Positions 1 through 11,220 of a stretch of DNA of 64,000 nt are shown here, one piece after another. The notes beneath the pieces were generated by a model. That model had not been told where the DNA came from, did not search any database, and saw only the letters and a list, made by a program, of their open reading frames with translations. Every line of letters begins with the position of its first letter. The stretch's first letter is position 1. A program made the translations under genes and the position numbers. This DNA is from Cryptomeria japonica (taxonomy: Eukaryota > Streptophyta > Pinopsida > Cupressales > Cupressaceae). The stretch lies in the NCBI RefSeq assembly GCF_030272615.1, contig NC_081405.1, positions 648,929,420 through 648,993,419 on the forward strand. Direction: 5' to 3'.

Positions 1-500
1 TTATATTTTAAAGGTCATATTATCTTTATATTGAGAAGTGGGTTTGAAAAGGTGTATAAAAAGATCAACAAGAGTGAGCTCAACTGGGACATACATATCA
101 TGAACAATGGGACAGACCAAACCACTCAACCAGATCAACAAGAGTGAGCTCAACTGCTACTATTATACAGTTGAATCTTGATGCTACTATTATAACGAAG
201 ATTTTTAAATACTATCTTCCAAATCTACTGTCAAGCTTGTCTTTGCCACAACAAAGATTTGAGACTTTTTCTAGGCATAAAGAAGTTTAATTTTCATACA
301 TAATCTCAAAATACCGAACATTCAGATAAGCCTGTCTCTTGCTTATAAATTAAACAAAAATGGTAACGTCTACAATCTAATTTTCGCAGTTACACTAAGA
401 AATTCTAATCTAGATATTCATGTCGTAGAACACCCAATCTATAATATTCTTTCCAATTGAAAAAATAGATTTTTTCTGAACCAAATAGAAGTTATATAAA

Positions 501-1043
501 CTCGCTGGCAGGCCTGGAATTTGACAGGCAAAATGGCCGTTTTTTCACTTTTGAATGTATTTGACAGCGTAAAAAATTAGTAGAATGTATGCATTGACAT
601 GCTATTTTTTTTAAAATGTATAGATGACACTAAAAAATATTGTATTTTAGAATGTTTATTATAAAAATACAAATTTATTTAGAATATTTTGAAATGGAAG
701 GATTCAGAATATGGAAGGATGTTGTTTCTAATTTTATAATATTTTAATATGATTTTTAGAATAGTTCTATTTTTTCATATGAATTTAGAAACTTGTCATA
801 ATTAAATGATAGAATATAATTGATAAAATATTTTAATATGAATTTTTACATTATTTTCTCATTAAGATAATGATTTTCATTTCTTGCATTGATTTTCATT
901 GCTTCAATCTTCTACTTTTATATTTTTTGACAGTTAATATTTTTCTTAAAACATCAAATGAAAAGCATTAAAATGACTAAACCGTCATCAAAAATTCATA
1001 TGACAAGTAGAGGTGACCGTCAAATTCCAAACCTGCTTGCTGG
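501..1043. mobile_element. hAT-type MITE with 8-bp target-site duplication
   Basis: The element proper runs 509-1035 (527 bp). Its left end reads CAGGCCTGGAATTTGAC, and the reverse complement of its right end reads CAGGTTTGGAATTTGAC, giving 17-bp terminal inverted repeats with two mismatches. It is flanked by CTCGCTGG (501-508) and CTTGCTGG (1036-1043), an 8-bp duplication with one mismatch. An 8-bp duplication and CAG-type termini are typical of hAT transposons. The interior is AT-rich with no transposase frame, so it is non-autonomous. The paralogous segment near 31255-31300 lacks it. Confidence 0.8.
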
Positions 1044-1087
1044 CATAACCTAAATTCACCAGATATCAATGTTAAAAACAAAACTAC

Positions 1088-1147
1088 CTGAGTAAACATT
1101 GATGCTTCCATCTTCCTCAGCCTATCTTCATAAAAACCCAGCTCCAT
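1088..1147 (-). pseudogene. Conserved 20-codon exon of an unidentified gene, copy 1
   Basis: Read on the minus strand, this stretch encodes MELGFYEDRLRKMEASMFTQ and is followed at once by a GTAGTT splice donor. The second copy at 31322-31381 encodes a near-identical peptide with the same donor. Several of the differences change amino acids while the frame stays open. Upstream codons (LHSWI.V) are also open and similar in both copies, so the true start could lie further 5'. I do not recognise the protein family. No downstream exon is evident here, so this copy is probably a truncated gene fragment. Confidence 0.45.
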
Positions 1148-1340
1148 CCATACTGTTATCCAAGAATGCAGTAGCTACGAATTAACAATGGCTTAATACC
1201 CCAAAAGAGAGCTTTAAAATAATTAAGAGAACTTGCAAAGCGTGAGATATAAGAGTAAAATCAGTATGTTTTTATACCTGTAAAGCCGGGCCTAAAATAG
1301 AATATGGGAAATAGAATACTAAGGCCTACATGCAATACAT

Positions 1341-4300
1341 ATACTTTTTTCTATTTTTAAAAGGTCAATGCAATAGTACACAAATTTTAGTTTTAATTAA
1401 TGATTAAAAAAAATTGTTTAGATCAATTAGAATGTTGCTTATTTCTATTTAATTATAAAATTGATTTTTTTATATAGTAGATGTATATTTATTAAGTTTT
1501 TAAATTGTTCAAAAAAAATTGAGACTATTTGGTTGATGAAATAATTTGGTTCTTATACGCCATTTTACACACACGTTTTTCTTATGTGTTTCTTATTTAT
1601 ATTCCCTAAAAGCCATTAAATGTTCATGTGTTTTTGTTAGAGTTTTTTTAAATATGAGTACTAAATATTATAATTATTTAGATAACTTTTTCATATAAAA
1701 TATATGATTTAATATAATACATATTTTAATCATGATCAAATTAACATGCAAACAATAAGATTTTGATAAAATATTAAAACCTATATAATATTTTATTTTT
1801 ATTTTTATTAAGTATTGAAATATAATTTTAATCGGCATTAAAATTAACTAGAATTAAAGTTAAGATTACAAATTAAATTCATGATAATTTTATAATAGTT
1901 ATATTTAAAAATAAAATATATGTATTATTATAATTATAAGTATATAAATTAAATTACAATTATTATTATACTATTTTATATTAAAGACATAAAATATGAC
2001 ATATAAATGATTAAATAAATAATATTTATATAAACAAAGGAATTGAACCAAAAATTATATGTGCATTGCTCTTCAACTATGAAGATTAAGAATTGGGATA
2101 GATCCAATATTTTAATGATTGAATGCAATTTAGAGAGTTGGAGGAAGGGAGAACCCCCAAATTGAACCTCATGATTTATGTACTTAAGAGTGCAAGGACT
2201 AAACAATTTGGATGGTAAAAATTGTCTTCATTCGAATGGAGGGTGGAAATTGAAAATTCTTCTCATATAGATGTGTGATTGTGACATGTGATTGATCTCA
2301 CAAGTGTGTGAAAATCACATATAGATATGTAATATGATAGGTAAGAGTTCTCACACGTGTGTAAGAGTCACATCTTGAGAGAAATGAGTGGAAAATCCTT
2401 TAGTGAAATTTTAAGAGAATTAAATAAACAATATAAATTTATTTAAAATGGCACCGAACAATAAACGTAATTAGATAAATATTTTGATAAGATTAACTCA
2501 GGGAAGGGTTGGGACCCACTACAAAATAGCCATGAGGCAATGAGATTACAAAAGCAAAAAGATTAACAATAGAGGAAACAAATGACCAAGAACACAATAA
2601 ATAGAGGAGACTAATTGGAGACCAACAAAGAAACTAAGGATCATTTAACAATCTCAAGCCTTTTATGCCTAGCCACTCCTTATTGAGAAACTCTAGCCTA
2701 TCTTCAAAAAACACCTCCCCAAGGGAGACTCGAACTAGCCACATCAAACAAAGGAGAGGAGTGGGGAGTATCCTTAGAGTACCTTTTTCTTTTTGAACCA
2801 AAGTGGTGAGAGCTACTGTGAGTCTAAAGACCAACTTCTCACAACTTTCATTTAATTAGATAAATGTTATTGAACTATAGAAAAGGGACAAAAGAATAAG
2901 TCAATTAACTAAATGATCTAAATTTATTTAATTAATATTAGATTATTAAAAAGATTAAGTAGTTAGAATGAGATAAAAGTAGGTCTAGTCTAGTGTAAAT
3001 TATTTTAGATGTCTACAATATGTCATATAAATGATTAAATATGTATTTTCTATATAATTTTATTATAATTTGTAATAAAATATCTATCTTAACATTACAT
3101 TTCTATAAATAATAGGTTTAATGTGTTTATTATAACAAATTAAAATAATTTATCTTATCTTAAAAATTTAAAATATGTTGTAACAACAACCCAAAAGGAT
3201 CCAAATATACACACAATTTTTTTTTGCATGATAATAGGTTAACAAGTACATAAAATTAGTGCAGCACTCATTTTTAAAAAGTAATAACTCATAATATAAA
3301 TTACATCATAAACAATCCTAAAGCTAAACAAATAGCATTACTTGGAAGCATACCTTATGAGCACTATGAGGTAGTGTAGGCTTCTTACCAATAGTTCTCT
3401 TTGGATCACTTGAGGTGGAATGTGAACCCTCCACAGTGGATTAGTCCCTATCCACCCCTACAAGCAGATTCTATGGCCCATGGTGAGAGAGAGACATTGA
3501 TTTGGTCTACCTCTAAGGACCAAACACCTAAGGTATTTACTACCTCATGGTTCAAGTACCTCAAACATTACAATCCACTCTAAGATATTACTTGAATTGT
3601 TATTTATCCATTCCTATTAGAAATTATTGTTTCCCTATAGTCCATCAGACAACTAAGCAGAAAGGACAACCATTGTCATCATGCAGCCGGCCCCCAGGCC
3701 CACATTCTCCTGGCAAAATCCATCCAATTACCCTAGGTCATCACGAGTATCCCTCGCCTACATGCTACTATCGATATCCATCCACTATCTAGGGGTACAA
3801 CTGACAATCTATTGGCATAATACACTCCTTGACTATTATCAATCTCGAATGGATAAGCTTATCTAGAATAGGTCATAAGATTTATCCCTCGGTGATCACC
3901 TCAGATAGAGAGGACTAGTCTACGTCTTAGATGAATACTATCATCTACTAATGCCTTCATAGGGTCCTTATTATATCCATTGTCATAAAATTTATCTCCT
4001 ATACTTGCTTAGTGCTATAACTAGAAAGAGAATTCTAAGTTGCGAGTAGGTAGTTTTCCAACCAGCATCTTCTATGGCTAAATTCAAGAATTCTAGAATT
4101 CTTGCAATATGGAAGTTTCATTGGGTCACTCTTACCCAAGGTATTATACCATTTTTCGGCCAATCGTAGAGTCCCAAATAATTTAAAGAAAGACAATAAG
4201 GTTGATAACTCGTGGAACTCCCAACATGTGCTTGCTACTTCCCTTCACTTGGGTTAAACTAATGTATCTAGTCTAAGACTAATTTCAACATTGGTTGGTC

Positions 4301-4486
4301 AGCTAGAATGCCAAGGATGAGTTGTAGTATGGGCTTACTAACCTTAGAGGCAACCAAGGAAACATAAATTTAACCGGTTCGGTTTATTATATATATATAC
4401 TCCTCTTGCATTCCATTTAGTTTTAGTGATTTCCACTTAAGGTTTACTTGTAAAGATTGTTCTCTTTAATCTTTTCATTGAGCTCG
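1341..4486. repeat. AT-rich stretch with a dispersed repeat at about 2040-3000
   Basis: 1341-2040 is very AT-rich and shows nothing recognisable. About 2040-3000 is a diverged copy of 37490-38150. Shared blocks include a GGAAGGGAGAAC-type block, a TGTACTTAAGAGTGCAAGGA-type block, a CACATGTGTGA-type block with TAGATATGTGATAT, and AATATAAATTTATTTAAAAT. No terminal repeats or coding frames were found, so the family is unknown. 3000-4486 has only short frames (for example 3401-3583) without recognisable motifs and is probably decayed transposon sequence. Confidence 0.45.
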
Positions 4487-4549
4487 CTATGTGTAAGTGC
4501 ACCAAGATGGTGAACAGAAAAGTGGCCACATGCAATAAAAAAATGAAAT

Positions 4550-4880
4550 TTCTCATAACCCGTGCGTGTTCTGGAAATTCAAAAATGCGCTAGGCTTGGT
4601 AACACCAAGCCTAGCAAAAAACAATTAAAAAACAAAAAGTTCCTCATTTTATAATAAAAAATCAAAAGTTGCTCAAAACCCGTACTAGTTTTGAGGAACA
4701 TTATTTTTTTATAATAAAAATCAAATGTTCCTCAAAACCCATACTGGTTTTGAGGAACATTATATTTTATAATAATACGGGTTTTGAGGAACATTATACT
4801 TTTTAGAAACCCACGGGTTATGCAAAACTATATTTTTTGTCTTAGTTTTGCATAACTTGTACGAGTTATATAAAACTAGG
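4550..4880. repeat. Left cluster of short palindromic units
   Basis: At least five units resemble the palindrome AAAACCCGTACGGGTTTT or its variants, for example CTCAAAACCCGTACTAGTTTTGAG near 4674 with its arms pairing, one near 4731 and one near 4845. A separate hairpin (CTAGGCTTGG / CCAAGCCTAG) lies near 4590-4613. The units are about 40-60 bp apart and sit between the left terminal repeat and the GA-rich core. Confidence 0.6.
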
Positions 4881-4889
4881 AACCAAAAA

Positions 4890-4891
4890 GG

Positions 4892-4945
<54 letters not shown>

Positions 4946-5030
4946 GGGAGTAGGAAGAGGGATAGAATAGGATAAGGAGAGGGGGACGGAGAGAGTTAGA
5001 GATAGAGAGAGAAGGGGATAGGAAGAGAGG

Positions 5031-5084
<54 letters not shown>

Positions 5085-5271
5085 GATGACAAGATTAAGA
5101 GAGGGAGAGGAGGATAGAGAGAGTAGGGAGTAGGAAGAGAGGGGTACAATACGATAAGGAGAGGGGGACTGAGAGAGAGAGTTAGAGAGAGAGAAGGGGA
5201 TAGGAAGAGAGGGAGAGAGAGAGGGGGGGGTGGTGGGAGAGGGAGATTAGGAAAAGGAGAGGGGGAGAGAG

Positions 5272-5344
<73 letters not shown>

Positions 5345-5502
5345 GGAGATAGGGAGAGGGAGAGAATAGGATAAGGAGGGGGAGGGAGAGAGAGATGGAG
5401 AGATAGAGGAGAAATTGGGAGAGAGGGAGAGGGAGAGGGAGGGCAAAGATGGGGAGAATAGGATAAAGAGAGGGAGATTGGGGAAAGGAGAGGGGAGAGG
5501 GG

Positions 5503-5545
<43 letters not shown>

Positions 5546-5777
5546 GGATAAGGAGAGGGGGAGGAAGAGAGGGGGGAGAGATAAAGGAGAAATTGGGAGA
5601 GAGGGAGAGGGAGAGGGAGATTGGGGAAAGGAGAGGGGGAGAGGGAGAGAGAGGGAGATTGGGAAAAGGGGAGGGGGAGAGAGAGAGAGGGAGGGAGAGA
5701 GAGGGAGATTAGGAAAATGAGAGGGGGAGAGGGAGAAGGAGAGAGGGAAGATGGAGAGAGGGAGGGAGATTGTGAAA

Positions 5778-5837
<60 letters not shown>

Positions 5838-6304
5838 GATTGGGAAAAGGAGTGGGAGAGAGGGAGAGGGAGAGAGGGAGATTGGGAAAAGGAGAGGGGG
5901 AGAGGGAGAGAGAGGGAGATTGGAAAAAAGGAGAGAGAGAGAGGCGGATAGGAAGAAAAGGAGCAAGATAGGGAAAGAAAGAGAAGGGAGAGAGGGTGAG
6001 AATAGGATTGAGAGAGAGAGAGAGAGAGAGGTGGATAGGAAGAGAAGGAGCAAGATAGGGAAAGAAAGAGAAGGGAGAGAGGGTGAGAATAGGATTGAGA
6101 GAGAGAGAGAGACAGAATATGATCGGGAGAGGAGGAGGGAGAGAGAGTTAGAGAGAGAGAAAGATTAGGGGGTAGGAAGAGATGGATAGAATAGGATAAG
6201 GAGAGGGGGAGGGAGAGAGAGTTAGAGACAAAGAGAGAAGAGGATAGGAAGAGAGGGAGAGAAAGATAGGGAAATAAAGAGAAGGGAGAGAGGTGAGAAT
6301 AGGA

Positions 6305-6338
<34 letters not shown>

Positions 6339-6406
6339 GGGGTAGGAAGAGAGCAATATAATAGGATAATGAGAGGGGGAGGGAGTTAGATAGAGAGAAG
6401 GGGATA

Positions 6407-6461
<55 letters not shown>

Positions 6462-7089
6462 GGATAAGGAGAAGGAGAGGGGGAGGGAGAGGGAGTTAGA
6501 GACAGAGAGAGAAGGGGATAGGAAGAGAGGGAGAGAGATAGGGAAAGAAAGAGAAGGAAGAGAGAGAGAGAGAGGGGGGGGGGGAGGGGGAGAGAGCTAG
6601 AGACAAAGAGAGAAGGGGATAGGAAGGGAGGGAGGGAGATAGGGAAAGAAAGAAAAGGGAGAGAGGGTGATAATAGAATTAAGAGAGAGAGAGAGAGGAG
6701 GAGGGAGAGAGGGAGAGAGAGAGTAGGGAGAGGAGGAGGGAGAGAGAGAGATAGTAGGGGGTAGGAAGATAGGGATAGAATAGTATAATTAGAGGGGTAG
6801 GGAGAGAGTTAGAGAGAGAGAGAAGGGGATAGGGAGAGAGTTAGAGAGAGAGAGAGAGAGAGAAGGGGATAGGGAGAGAGAGAGTGGGATAGGAAGAGAG
6901 GGGGAGAAGAGGAGAGGGAGAGGGGGAGGGAGAGAGAGTTAGAGAGAGAGAGTAGGGGGTAGGAAGATAGGGATAGAATAGGATTAGAAGAGGGGGAGGG
7001 AGAGAGAGTTAGAGACAAAGAGAGAAGGGGATAGGAAGAGAGGGAGAGAGATAGGAAAAGAAAGAAAAAGGAGAGAGGGTGAGAATAGG

Positions 7090-7123
<34 letters not shown>

Positions 7124-7203
7124 GGATAAGGAGAGGGGGAGGGAGGGAGAGTTAGGGACAAAGAGAGAAGGGGATAGGAAGAGAGTGAGAGAGATAGGGA
7201 AAA
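4890..7203. repeat. GA-rich microsatellite / minisatellite core, left part
   Basis: Almost pure purine on the plus strand. (GA)n runs alternate with longer units such as GGGGATAGGAAGAGAGGGAG and AATAGGATAAGGAGAGGGGG, which recur many times. Apparent reading frames here are low-complexity Arg/Glu/Gly or Ser/Leu/Pro translations and are not genes. The alternation of short (GA)n and longer units suggests expansion by both slippage and unequal exchange. Confidence 0.95.
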
Positions 7204-8257
7204 TGTTGGTATTTTGATATGGTTTTTTCATTGATGTCAACACCTGCTAAATACACCTACTTTGGAGATCCAGCAACATTCACTGGCAATCAGTAAATTG
7301 TTCAAACAGTCACCAGTATATGGTTAACTGGCAATATATAATGTTCACTGGTACCTACAATGACATGGAAGACACTTGGTAATGTCGAAGACATCATGTG
7401 GACACTTTTCTTTGAAGTAATAATCATTGGTATATTCTTATTTGCATATTTGCTTTTACCGGCAAATAGGTCCAGGTTATCTAGGGTTACACCGGCAGGT
7501 TTATCTTTTCCAGATCAGCATGGCACGCTATGGAAATGGTTTACCATTATTGCAAATGCATTAAGCCGACATGTTCAATCAGTTATTGCATTGGATATTG
7601 TATTATTTGTAAAATGTTTTATTGTAATATCTTGTAGAGCCAACCTACTAAAATTGGTCTTAGGGTATGGTATAAATGTAAGATCTTATTTGTAAGATCA
7701 AGTGTGGAATGCGAAAAAGATTTAAGAAAGGATATATGCAAGATCAAGCAGAGATATACACGAAGACATCATTTGAAGGTGAAGTTAGGTTTTTGTAGAA
7801 GCATATCAGCATTACACCAGTACTGAATCCAGCATATGAAGATGCTATTTTGTACAGTACATTCTCATTGGATTTAACCATCCAACTGTAGTCAATGTGA
7901 CTCCCATTTGTGTTTGAGCAATGAGCTCTAAGCTGTTGGCCTTTCTGCATGTGCAGACCCCTCTTTGTACACTTACTATCTGCAGTAGTATCATCTGATT
8001 GTGGGTAAGGTTTCTCACAATGGTTTTTCCCCTTACAGGGTTTCCACGTCCAAATATTTGTGTCATGTGTTGTGGATGACTTTGTGCTTATGTTTCATGT
8101 ATTAATTCTTACCGGTATAGCATTTCCTGTTAACATTGTTTACCAACACACTTAACTGTCTTACTGGTATTAAGCATTAAGTTGGTTAATAAGATTTTGG
8201 TTTGAATGTATTAGACAACTGATTCACCCCCCCCTCTCAGTTGTCCCCGGGACCTAT
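7204..8257 (+). mobile_element. Solo LTR inserted in the GA-rich repeat
   Basis: It begins TGTTGGTATTTTG and ends near CCCCGGGACCTATA. It matches, in inverse orientation and over its whole length, the LTR at 54285-55276. Shared blocks include CACTTGGTAATGTCGAAGACA, ACCGGCAAATAGGTCCAGG, the CAGTCAGATGATAC-type region and the terminal CTCTCAGTTGTCCC block. Flanking GA repeat resumes immediately on both sides, and GAAA lies at both junctions as a probable short target duplication. No internal retrotransposon sequence accompanies it, so it is a solo LTR. The open frame inside it (7360-7695) is LTR sequence, not a gene. Confidence 0.8.
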
Positions 8258-8289
8258 AGAAAGAAAGAGAAGGGAGAGAGGGTAAGAAT

Positions 8290-8367
<78 letters not shown>

Positions 8368-9240
8368 ATAGGATAAGGAGAGGGGGAGGGAGGGAGAGTT
8401 GGGGACAAAGAGAGAAGGGGATAGGAAGAGAGGGAGAGAGATAGGGAAAGAAAGAGAAAGGAGAGAGGGTGAGAATAGGATTGAGAGAGAGAGAGAGAGT
8501 AGGGAGATGGGGAGGGAGAGAGAGAGATTAGGGGGTAAGAAGAGGGATAGAATATGATGAGGAGAGGGGGAGGGAGAGAGTGTTAGAGATAGAGAGAGAA
8601 GGGGATAGGAAGAGAGTGAGAGAGATAGGGAAAGAAAGAGAAGGGAGAGAAGGTGAGAATAGGATTGAGAGAGAGAGAGAAGGGGATAGGAAGAGAGGGA
8701 GAGAATAGGATAAGGAGAGGGGGTGAGAAAGGAAGTTAGAGAGAGAGTAGGGGGAGAGGGGGTAAGATAGAGAATAGGGAATAATAAGAGAGGGAGAGAA
8801 TATGATAAGGAGAGGGGGAGGGAGAGAGAGGGGGAGAGAGAGAGAGGAGATTGGGAGAGAGGGAGAGGGAGAGGAAGAGAGAGAGAGACAGAGAGAGAGA
8901 GAATAGGGTCAAGAGAGGGGGAGGAGAGAGAATAGGATAAGGTAACGAGAGGGGGAGGAGAGAGAATAGGAAAAGGTAATGAGAGGGGGAGGGAGAGGTA
9001 GGGGGAGAGGGAGAGAGAAGGGGAGAGGGTGATAATAGGATAGGATAACGAGACAGACAGACAGACAAACAGACATGAGGTAGAGAGAGAATGAGAAGGA
9101 GAAGAGGGTGAGAGACTTGGCAGAGAGAGAAGTGTGAGGGGGCGAGAGATGAGATAGAACTCAAGAAGGATAATTAGGGCTCAAAATAGACAGAGACGAT
9201 GATGGGAGAAGGAAGATGAGAGAGAGGAAAAGAAGAGAGA
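8258..9240. repeat. GA-rich core, right part, with (TG)n run
   Basis: This continues the purine-rich repeat interrupted by the solo LTR. It contains a (TG)25 run at about 8295-8344 that switches directly to (GA)n, and an (ACAG)n run near 9053-9075. The same longer GGGGATAGGAAGAGAGGGAG-type units occur as in the left part, which confirms that the two parts were once contiguous. Confidence 0.95.
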
Positions 9241-9354
9241 CATGCATGTATACAAACATATTTACATATATCTACATAAATATATGTATATATATAACTA
9301 TAGATATGCATATATACATACATAAACACATATTATATATGTATTTTGTGAAAA

Positions 9355-9625
9355 TCAAAATAATGGTTTTTCATAACCCGTACGGGTTTTGTGAAACTCA
9401 AAATGATATTTTTCATAACCAGTATGGGTTATGAAAAACCATAATTTTGGTTTTTCATAACCAGTACGGGTTATGAAAAACCATATTTTTGGTTTTTCAT
9501 AACCCGTACAGGTTTTGGGAAATTCAAAATGATGGTTTTAGTTCTACATAACTCATACGGGTTATGTAAAACTATGAATGGTACTTTTTGTTTTTCAAAA
9601 CCCGAGCGGGTTATATTGCACATCA
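9355..9625. repeat. Right cluster of short palindromic units
   Basis: Six units about 40-50 bp apart. The clearest are the palindromes with arms GGTTTTTCATAACC / GGTTATGAAAAACC around 9411-9440 and 9450-9483, plus a CATAACCCGTACGGGTTTTG unit near 9374. They share the CCGTACGGG core with the left cluster at 4550-4880, so the two ends of the 6-kb element carry the same kind of subterminal repeat. Confidence 0.7.
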
Positions 9626-10443
9626 GAAACCATGCAGTTTTTGGCTTGGTAAGAGGGTTGGAAAATGACCCTAAGACTTGGAAGCCCATTTTCCCTCCAT
9701 TTCTGTCCTTTTACACATTTTTTCATCTTCCAACATGATTTCTCGACTTCATCATCATTAGGTTTATAAATGATCAAGTGGGTATCTCTAAAATTACCAC
9801 CATAATCTCACATGTCTTCTCATCTTTATGACCATATAAATTTTTCTATTTTTAGACAACATTAGCATAGTAAACTTTAATTTTCTTTACCAGTGCCTTG
9901 ATAGTCCTCAGAGACATACATCTACCATTTTTTAAATAGCTTTTGATATACTTGACCAAATTCAAAATAAATTATATATTATTGTTCTACACTAGATTAT
10001 ATACAATTTAAAAAAAAAATTCATTTTCGATTATTTTGATGCAAGTTATGCTTAGTGCTCGAACAAGTACCAAATTTTCAGGATGCGGTCACTTCAAAAA
10101 ATCATTAAAAAAAAAATACTCATTGAAAAATTACAAAAAAATACACAACTTCTAGATCTAAATCTTACCTATCATCCTACCAAAGGGTGTTTCAAAATAA
10201 TAAATCTAATTATATATTTTGTGTAGCGCACGAAAACAGCTATGTTATGTTTTTCAGAAAAAATCAGGAATAGTTTTTCGTGTCAGAAAGATTTGACCCT
10301 CTTAATCTTATCCAATTTTTTTAAAAAATAGTAGTTTAGAAACTAGACTCAGAGTACTACAATTCTTATTGTTTTCTCAACTACTATTTTTGAGTGTGTG
10401 ACCTTCGAATATCTCTTTGAAGTTCAGGTTTACCTATTTTCAG

Positions 10444-10481
<38 letters not shown>

Positions 10482-11220
10482 GGCCACTTATACCCCCCTT
10501 TTTGTTCACCATCTTGGTGCACTTACCCCTATATCATTTATAGTTAACCTTATAAACATGTAATCAAATATACATGGTTTATGGTTTCACTACAAAAATT
10601 ATATTGTTTTCTCTTTTATCATCTTAAATGAATTCCTCAATGAATAACTAAGGTTGCTAAAATTAAGATTTTGGTTCCCAACAAGCTATGGCGTGAATTT
10701 AAGTTATTTGATATTTTTTAAAGAAGCTACAAACAAATTACATTTTGTTGTCCAAACACATGAGGAGCTGCTACAAATACACTAGATGTGGTTTTATGTT
10801 ATGAGTTTCAGCATAGAGAGACTAAGCTCAACAAAGGGTGTTGACTCTTTTAATGTTGTATGTAATTTATGAAGAGATTACTCACTTGCTTAAGCCTTCT
10901 ATGAGCCTAAGATGACTTATTTGACAAGGTCGATAACCTATAGAGAAGCAAGTGGTAATGAGAATAGATGTCAACCCCTAGCTAAGGTTTTACCCATGCA
11001 TAAATAATTTTTTCTAATCTCTTTATCTCTTCTCTCATGGTGAACAAGTTTCTTGGTTACTCACTTATATTAGCCATTAGATAATTGCATAGTATCTCAA
11101 TATTAAAACTATTCAAACAAGAAATTATGAAATTTGAAAATAGGCATCTAATATTGTATCAACAAACCAAAGATAATATACAAAGTTAACTTAGGCATTG
11201 GCTTCTAAAGTGAGTTGGAA
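9626..11220. other. Non-coding interval with A tract and the element's right end
   Basis: 9626-10443 is unique-looking AT-rich sequence with no supported gene. A run of 36 A lies at 10444-10479, directly against the right inverted terminal repeat of the 6-kb element. 10533-11220 lies outside the element and holds only short broken frames. I see nothing recognisable in it. Confidence 0.5.

Larger units (their letters stand above)
1..1340. repeat. Segmental duplication, copy 1 (partner about 30485-31600)
   Basis: Several blocks match the region 30485-31600 in the same order. They include a block with AACCACTCAACCAGA, one with CAAGCTTGTC followed by a GGCATAAAGAA block, and one with CTTCATAAAAACCCAGCTCCA. 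Identity varies between blocks, with indels. Copy 1 has an extra internal repeat near 63-86 and 136-159 and an inserted MITE at 509-1035. A short conserved exon on the minus strand lies in the last block. The blocks look like the first exon, first intron and flank of a gene duplicated with its surroundings. Confidence 0.75.
4487..10532. mobile_element. 6-kb element with terminal inverted repeats, GA-rich core and subterminal palindromes
   Basis: The left end (from 4491) contains GTAAGTGCACCAAGATGGTG followed by AACA and then GTGGCCAC. The same blocks recur in inverse orientation at 10480-10528. CTAT lies immediately outside both ends (4487-4490 and 10529-10532), a possible 4-bp target duplication. 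Inside each end is a cluster of short palindromes, which recalls the subterminal repeats of CACTA-type DNA transposons, although the termini do not begin CACTA. No transposase frame is present. The core is GA microsatellite plus an inserted solo LTR. A 36-nt A tract lies just inside the right end. The superfamily is unresolved. Confidence 0.6.

Noticed and set aside
4760-7243. Reading frames of 60-228 codons rich in Ser/Leu/Pro or Arg/Glu
   Set aside because: They are translations of GA/CT microsatellite on both strands. There is no domain or start context.
7360-7695. 111-codon frame with hydrophobic N-terminus
   Set aside because: Lies wholly in the solo LTR and is not conserved as protein in the copy at 54285-55276.
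4491-10528. CACTA (En/Spm) transposon
   Set aside because: Palindromic subterminal repeats fit, but termini do not start CACTA, the flank match is 4 bp rather than 3 bp, and no transposase is visible. Superfamily left open.
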